Position numbers and translations under genes: made by a program
Assembly (NCBI RefSeq): GCF_014217565.1
Contig: NZ_CP043661.1
Coordinates: 6,200,001-6,264,000 of the forward strand
DNA: 64,000 bases
Source of the DNA: Kribbella qitaiheensis
GTDB taxonomy: Bacteria > Actinomycetota > Actinomycetes > Propionibacteriales > Kribbellaceae
Direction: 5' to 3'
Notes under the pieces: generated by a model
The model's database searches: none
Told to the model about the DNA's origin: nothing
Seen by the model: the letters and a program-made list of their open reading frames with translations, nothing else
Shown: one piece after another, positions 60,606-64,000 of the stretch
Position numbering within the stretch: the first letter of the stretch is position 1
Layout of the letters: the number at the start of each line of letters is the position of its first letter

Positions 60606-60790
60606 CCAGCCTTGCCGGTGATCCTCGACAACGACGCAACCTGCGCAGCGTTGGGCGAGTACTGGACGACCCAGCGCAAGGAGCCGGCGCCTGCCTCGGC
60701 GACCGTATTCATGGCGGACGGACGCGGCAGCCCTGGGCGCAGCCGCAATGATGCTGCAACAGGAGCTGACCCCCCCACTCAGTCAAAAGC
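60606..60790 (+). pseudogene. ROK-family remnant with internal deletion
   Basis: PVILDNDATCAALGEYWTTQ then ASATVFMADG is the middle of a ROK sugar kinase/regulator (ENDA-type motif through the FMADG strand). It is followed directly, in another frame, by AALGAAAMMLQQELTP, the ROK C-terminus. About 120-150 residues between and all N-terminal sequence are missing. Confidence 0.75.
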
Positions 60791-60908
60791 TCCCTCCGTC
60801 GGCTACCTGCGACCCCGCTTCGCTAGCCGACCTGATCGGCGTTCTGTCGGCTGGTCTTGGCGAAACCGCTGTGATAGCCCCACCAGCGCGGGCGCCGAGG
60901 GAAGTCGC

Positions 60909-61250
60909 TCATCGCCGGCGCAGCAGAGGGACGGTCACCACGACGTTGAGGACCGCGGTGAACCACGGCCCGACGGCAAGGACGATGTTGCCGTCGGCGA
61001 GACCGACGAAGCCGTCTAGCCCCTGCACGACGATCATCGCCGTCGCGGCTACCAGCAGCGCCGTACGCGAGCGCAGCCACAGCGCCACTGTGACGGCGAG
61101 GACGAGCGCGGCGCTTCGCGCGAGCGCGTAGCCCTCGGCGGTCACGCCGTCCGACCGGTCGACGAACGCCTCGATCGCGAACCCGAGGCTCACCGAGGCG
61201 CTGACCAGGGTGACGGCCCGCGCACAGTAGCCACGCACGCGACGTCGCAC
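60909..61250 (-). CDS. Small integral membrane protein, possible 5' frameshift
   Basis: 113 residues, four hydrophobic segments (RAVTLVSASVSLGFAIEAFV, SAALVLAVTVALWL, TALLVAATAMIVVQGLDGFVG, WFTAVLNVVVTVPLL). I do not recognise a named family. GTG 61250 sits on top of its only purine-rich site. A better start, ATG 61296 with GAGAGGA, is one base out of frame; losing one C from the CCCC at about 61257 would fuse MTREPLLPDTVST to REVRRRVRGY. So the true gene may be 60909-61296. Confidence 0.65.
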   Translation of the reverse strand: MRRRVRGYCARAVTLVSASVSLGFAIEAFVDRSDGVTAEGYALARSAALVLAVTVALWLRSRTALLVAATAMIVVQGLDGFVGLADGNIVLAVGPWFTAVLNVVVTVPLLRRR

Positions 61251-61430
61251 CTCCCGGGGTGCTCACTGTGTCCGGCAGCAAGGGTTCTCTGGTCATCAAT
61301 GTTCCTCTCGGTTGCCGACGATGCAGCGCACTTTGCCGACGGAGCGTTCGATGGGCGAGAACTCCGAGGTCCGCGGCAGCATTTTCGATTTGCGTCGCGA
61401 AGTGCGGTTCGACGCTGACGTGGCCCGCGC

Positions 61431-62159
61431 CTATCCTTCTGCGTGCTTGACCACGAGGTCGTGGCCGCGCTTCATGTAGCGCCGTACGGCGTCGGCAGCA
61501 GCCTCGGAGTCACCGGCGTCGAGCGCGTCGACGATGGCGAGCCGCTCTTCCCGCAGCGGCGCCGCGATTCTCCTCCAGACCTCGGGCGAGCGCTCGGCGG
61601 AACGCTTGGCGGTGGTGATCTGGGCCTCGATCAGGTGGTTGGCGACGGCGATGAGCAGCTTGTTGCGCGAGATCCCTACCAGGCCGGTGAGGAAGCCGCG
61701 CAGCGAGGCTGCGAACTCGTCGTTCGTCATGCTCGCGCGGAACGACTCTGCCGCTGCGCGCAGGACACCGAACTCCTCAGGATCCGGATCGCGCAGCGCG
61801 ATCTCGACGGCCTTGAGATAGATGACTTCCGAGAACTCAAAGATGCTCGGCAGGTCGACCTTCTCGAGCTCGATCACGGCGTTGAGTGCGGAGGACATGA
61901 GCGAGGTGGACTCGGCGGTGACGAAGGTGCCTGCCCCGTGACGGGCCTCGACCAGGCTCATCGCGCTGAGTGCGCGCACCGCTTCACGGATCGTCGGAGA
62001 GCTGACGTCGTAGTGCGACGCGAGCTCCTTCTCCGATGGGAGCCGGGTGCCCTTCTCGAGATCGCCGGACAGGATTTTCGTACGGAGGTCATTGATCACC
62101 TGGTCCGCGGCGCTCGTGCGGTCTCTGCGGTAGGTGCTTCCCCCCAGAACGTCGGTCAT
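61431..62159 (-). CDS. FadR-type GntR/FCD regulator
   Basis: 243 residues. Winged helix: AADQVINDLRTKILSGDLEKG, LPSEKELASHYDVSSPTIRE, AVRALSAMSLVEARHGAGTFV. FCD ligand domain with metal-type residues and RRIAAPLREERLAIVDALDAGDSEAAADAVRRYM near the end (seen in parts). Start ATG 62159; ATG 62180 is in frame and could be used on a leaderless message. It heads the divergence from, and probably controls, the catabolic genes downstream at 62.2-64 kb (same strand, upstream in transcription). An operator-like TTGTACACTTGGTCACTTG lies at 62181-62199. Confidence 0.88.
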   Translation of the reverse strand: MTDVLGGSTYRRDRTSAADQVINDLRTKILSGDLEKGTRLPSEKELASHYDVSSPTIREAVRALSAMSLVEARHGAGTFVTAESTSLMSSALNAVIELEKVDLPSIFEFSEVIYLKAVEIALRDPDPEEFGVLRAAAESFRASMTNDEFAASLRGFLTGLVGISRNKLLIAVANHLIEAQITTAKRSAERSPEVWRRIAAPLREERLAIVDALDAGDSEAAADAVRRYMKRGHDLVVKHAEG

Positions 62160-62180
62160 CGTGCCCGCTCTCTCAGACAT

Positions 62181-62199
62181 TTGTACACTTGGTCACTTG
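62181..62199. promoter_or_regulatory. Candidate GntR operator
   Basis: TTGTACACTTGGTCACTTG holds overlapping GTAC and TTG...CACTTG repeats immediately before the FadR-type gene. The form TNGT-3-ACNA typical of FadR-like sites is approximated. Low-certainty call. Confidence 0.35.
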
Positions 62200-62250
62200 A
62201 AGAATATCGGCGAGCGGGCCGCATTCGCACCGACGACCCGCCGCCGCAGC

Positions 62251-62682
62251 TCAGTCCTCGCCGGGTTCGGCCACGAGCCCCGCGGCCTCGGCCCCGGCGA
62301 GGGCGCACGCTTCGTCGGCATCGGGGTGGTGCCCGCTGACCCCGATCGCCCCGAGAAGTACGCCTGCACCGTCGCGGACGAGCACGCCACCGGGAACAGG
62401 GACGAGCTCTCCGTCCGCCAATGAGGTGACTGCCCCGATGAAGGCGGGGTGGGCCGCGGCTTTTCCGGCCAGCGATCGGCTGCCGACACCCAGGTTGAGT
62501 GCGCCACGGGCTTTGCCGCGCGCGATGCGCTCCCGCAGCAGGCTGGAGTCGTCTTCGCGGGCAAACGCGACCAGTTGGCCGGCGGCGTCCAGCACCGCCA
62601 CTGTCATCGGAGGAAACCTCGCCGCGCGGGCATGCGCGAGCACGCCGTCGACGACCGTTCGCGCGGCTGACAGCGCGATCAT
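62251..62682 (-). CDS. GlcG/HbpS-family heme-binding-like protein
   Basis: 143 residues. ARFPPMTVAVLDAAGQLVAF, IARGKARGALNLGVGSRSLA, VPVPGGVLVRDGAGVLLGAIGVSGHHPDADEAC is the GlcG/HbpS pattern (shown in parts: GGVLVRD, GAIGVSG). Members bind heme or serve as small accessory proteins in catabolic operons such as glycolate use. ATGA overlap with the VOC gene. Confidence 0.87.
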   Translation of the reverse strand: MIALSAARTVVDGVLAHARAARFPPMTVAVLDAAGQLVAFAREDDSSLLRERIARGKARGALNLGVGSRSLAGKAAAHPAFIGAVTSLADGELVPVPGGVLVRDGAGVLLGAIGVSGHHPDADEACALAGAEAAGLVAEPGED

Positions 62683-63125
62683 CGGTCCCCACTGCCCTCG
62701 GAGAACGACACGCCGTCGATCCCTCCGACCGGGTCGGTGTACAGCCGGATCACCAGCCCTTCGGGCGAGGCGAAGTCCACCGCCGCACCGATCCTCGCCG
62801 TACGGATCGGCGAACGAGCGACCCGGTTGTCGTCGAGGTGCGCCACCCATCCGTCCAGCGCCGTACGGTCGGCAACCCCGTATGTCACCGGGCTGTACCC
62901 GGCCACCTCGGTCGCCATCGACGGGTCGAGACGCAACTGCAACATAGGACCGCCTCCGGGGAGCTGGAGGATCACCGCGAACAAGGCCCCCGACTCGTCG
63001 TGGTGGTCGAACCGTTCGATCCGCGAGGCCCGCAGCACCGTCTCGTACCAGCGGACGCTCGCCTCGATGTCCGTGACCGGCACGAGGACATGGTGGACGC
63101 GGGTCAGCGTGAGGTTGGTGGTCAT
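62679..63125 (-). CDS. VOC-family (glyoxalase/dioxygenase fold) protein
   Basis: 148 residues, one VOC domain: RVHHVLVPVTDIEASVRWYE with a metal-ligand His, PMLQLRLDPSMATEVAG, and VDFASPEGLVIRLYTDPVGG with the late His/Glu position taken by Leu-Val, so a full metal site is uncertain. Could be a dioxygenase, epimerase or lyase. It is coupled to the HbpS-like gene and 9 bp after the cupin gene. Confidence 0.85.
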   Translation of the reverse strand: MTTNLTLTRVHHVLVPVTDIEASVRWYETVLRASRIERFDHHDESGALFAVILQLPGGGPMLQLRLDPSMATEVAGYSPVTYGVADRTALDGWVAHLDDNRVARSPIRTARIGAAVDFASPEGLVIRLYTDPVGGIDGVSFSEGSGDR

Positions 63126-63134
63126 CCCAGACCC

Positions 63135-63683
63135 TCAGCGACCTGGAGCGACTTTGGGGACGGCGTCGAGCATCGTGCCGACCAGCAGGCATGGCTCGTC
63201 AGACCTGTTGCTCCATCCGTGGTTGGTGCCGCGGATGATGACGGTGTCACCCGGCTTCATCAGTACCTCCTCGACGTCGGTTACGAGGTAGATCTCCCCG
63301 ATCACGCAGGTGATGCAGTCGAGCGTGTCCGTCCGGTGCATCGTGGGGTGGCGGGCGCTGTCCTCGGCGGTCGCCTCGATCGGGTGACCGATCTGCTCGT
63401 TGAGCTCGTTGAAGACCTTCAGGTGCGTGTCCGCGTCGCTGTGGTCCGGCGGGATCTCCAGCGCGCGGCAGAGCATCCCGTTCGCGAACGGTTCGCGGGT
63501 CTTCACGTCGAGGGAACGGTCCCCCTCGATTGTGTTGTCGGCGGGCGTCTCCTGGGTTCCCCACAGCGTGGCGCGCCAGTAGAACCCCTCCCTGGACTGG
63601 ACGTTGGTCTGCTCGGTGTCCAGGACGGCGGACTTCCCGTCTTCGTTCGGCCCGACCACGATGCGCTTCCAGCGTGATGCCAT
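63135..63683 (-). CDS. Cupin-domain protein
   Basis: 182 residues. Cupin barrel with RTDTLDCITCVIGEIYLVTD and VLMKPGDTVIIRGTNHGWSNR, the two cupin motifs (His of NHGW retained), and HRTDTLD for motif 1. Resembles regulators-with-cupin or small dioxygenase-type enzymes in aromatic and diacid catabolism. Start ATG 63683 has AGGAG upstream. Between aldolase and VOC genes in one transcription direction. Confidence 0.87.
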   Translation of the reverse strand: MASRWKRIVVGPNEDGKSAVLDTEQTNVQSREGFYWRATLWGTQETPADNTIEGDRSLDVKTREPFANGMLCRALEIPPDHSDADTHLKVFNELNEQIGHPIEATAEDSARHPTMHRTDTLDCITCVIGEIYLVTDVEEVLMKPGDTVIIRGTNHGWSNRSDEPCLLVGTMLDAVPKVAPGR

Positions 63684-63762
63684 CTCTGCTACTCCTGTAT
63701 CTCGTTGATTTCCGGGGACGAGGTCGCAATCCGAGGTGGACACCTGCGGCCCGGGGTACGGA

Positions 63763-64000
63763 TCAGCGACCCGGGAAGCCGCTCGCGGGTGCGGGCGGAC
63801 GCGTCAGTGCCGACCCTGCGACAGCCTTGTCGAGTGCCGCGACGGTGTCCTCGCACCAGCTGCGGAACGCCATCACGTCGAGGCCGAGGCAGAAGACCGT
63901 GACGCCGTCCTCGATCGCCTTCGCGCACGCCTCGGTCGTCGGCTCCAGGACCGGGCCACCCATCACGGCGACACCGTGCTCCTTCGCTACGGCAAGCACC
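63763..64000 (-). CDS. HpcH/HpaI-family aldolase, C-terminal part (cut by window)
   Basis: The frame runs off the window end. LAVAKEHGVAVMGGPVLEPT, CAKAIEDGVTVFCLGLDVMA and FRSWCEDTVAALDKAVAGSA match the end of HpcH/HpaI (macrophomate synthase-like) class II aldolases, which cleave 2-keto-4-hydroxy acids to pyruvate and an aldehyde. The barrel core lies outside the window. It is upstream of the cupin, VOC and HbpS-like genes, so this is probably a catabolic operon that the GntR protein regulates. Confidence 0.82.
   Translation of the reverse strand, partial: VLAVAKEHGVAVMGGPVLEPTTEACAKAIEDGVTVFCLGLDVMAFRSWCEDTVAALDKAVAGSALTRPPAPASGFPGR

Overview
The window reads as chromosomal DNA of a high-GC, Gram-positive soil actinomycete. 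Reasons: coding GC near 70%, GTG and TTG starts, very frequent ATGA/GTGA gene overlaps, Tat or lipobox secretion signals, F420/PPOX-type and TIGR02960-type (SigG-like) families, and many sugar ABC importers paired with glycoside hydrolases. Propionibacteriales (for example Kribbella) fits this style, but that is an inference. Nothing looks like phage, plasmid or CRISPR.

Layout. 1-3.2 kb: tail of a drug-type ABC exporter whose gene junction has been duplicated, an ECF sigma factor and a UBP-type zinc-finger protein. 3.9-8.6 kb: sugar ABC importer (binding protein and two permeases) followed by a frameshifted LacI regulator. 8.6-10.5 kb: a three-gene redox/hydrolase operon behind two palindromes. 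10.6-12.9 kb: a PfpI protein, then ACC deaminase (acdS) with its GntR regulator. 13-16.4 kb: DinB-like protein, MT0933-like protein, acetyltransferase, secreted Endo H-type GH18, then a repeat-rich intergenic region. 16.4-21.9 kb: reductase and sigma factor (divergent), CsbD, a lipoprotein/NRAMP-like/PRC-barrel operon, a SecD-head protein and an acetyltransferase. 21.9-31.3 kb: second sugar locus with a CBM6 remnant, two DUF4874/DUF4832 proteins, permeases, binding protein, ROK regulator and a Gfo/Idh oxidoreductase. 31.3-40.7 kb: a terminal-inverted-repeat element, lytic-transglycosylase-like protein, PLP enzyme divergent from tenA plus an FAD oxidoreductase, tRNA-Lys, a beta-propeller protein with an MFS transporter, and a phosphoesterase. 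41-44.8 kb: metal homeostasis genes (thioredoxin-like protein, ArsR sensor, CDF exporter, DUF6153, DUF305). 44.9-48.1 kb: BlaI/M56 pair divergent from a PAP2-DedA-small membrane protein operon. 48.2-59 kb: MFS remnant, then a third sugar locus (two GH39-like enzymes, GH2, permeases, binding protein, LacI). 59-64 kb: small enzymes, gene remnants and the start of a catabolic cluster (GntR, HbpS-like, VOC, cupin, aldolase).

How it works together. Three carbohydrate importers lack their own ATPase gene, so they probably share one encoded elsewhere. Each sits with its own regulator (LacI, ROK, LacI), and two sit with candidate glycan-degrading enzymes. The loci suggest scavenging of plant or fungal glycans; ACC deaminase fits a plant-associated soil life.

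The most unusual signals are: (1) two tandem duplications placed exactly on ATGA-type gene junctions, each with a period that leaves chains of overlapping mini-cistrons; (2) a 56-bp hairpin repeat with CTTTGTGCAC ends present three times, two copies inside a 175-bp element with 29-bp terminal inverted repeats; (3) a hairpin that would mask the ribosome site ahead of the lipoprotein/NRAMP-like/PRC operon; (4) a BlaI/M56 switch facing a PAP2-DedA lipid-carrier operon; (5) three apparent one-base frameshifts in G/C runs, which may be real or may be sequencing error.
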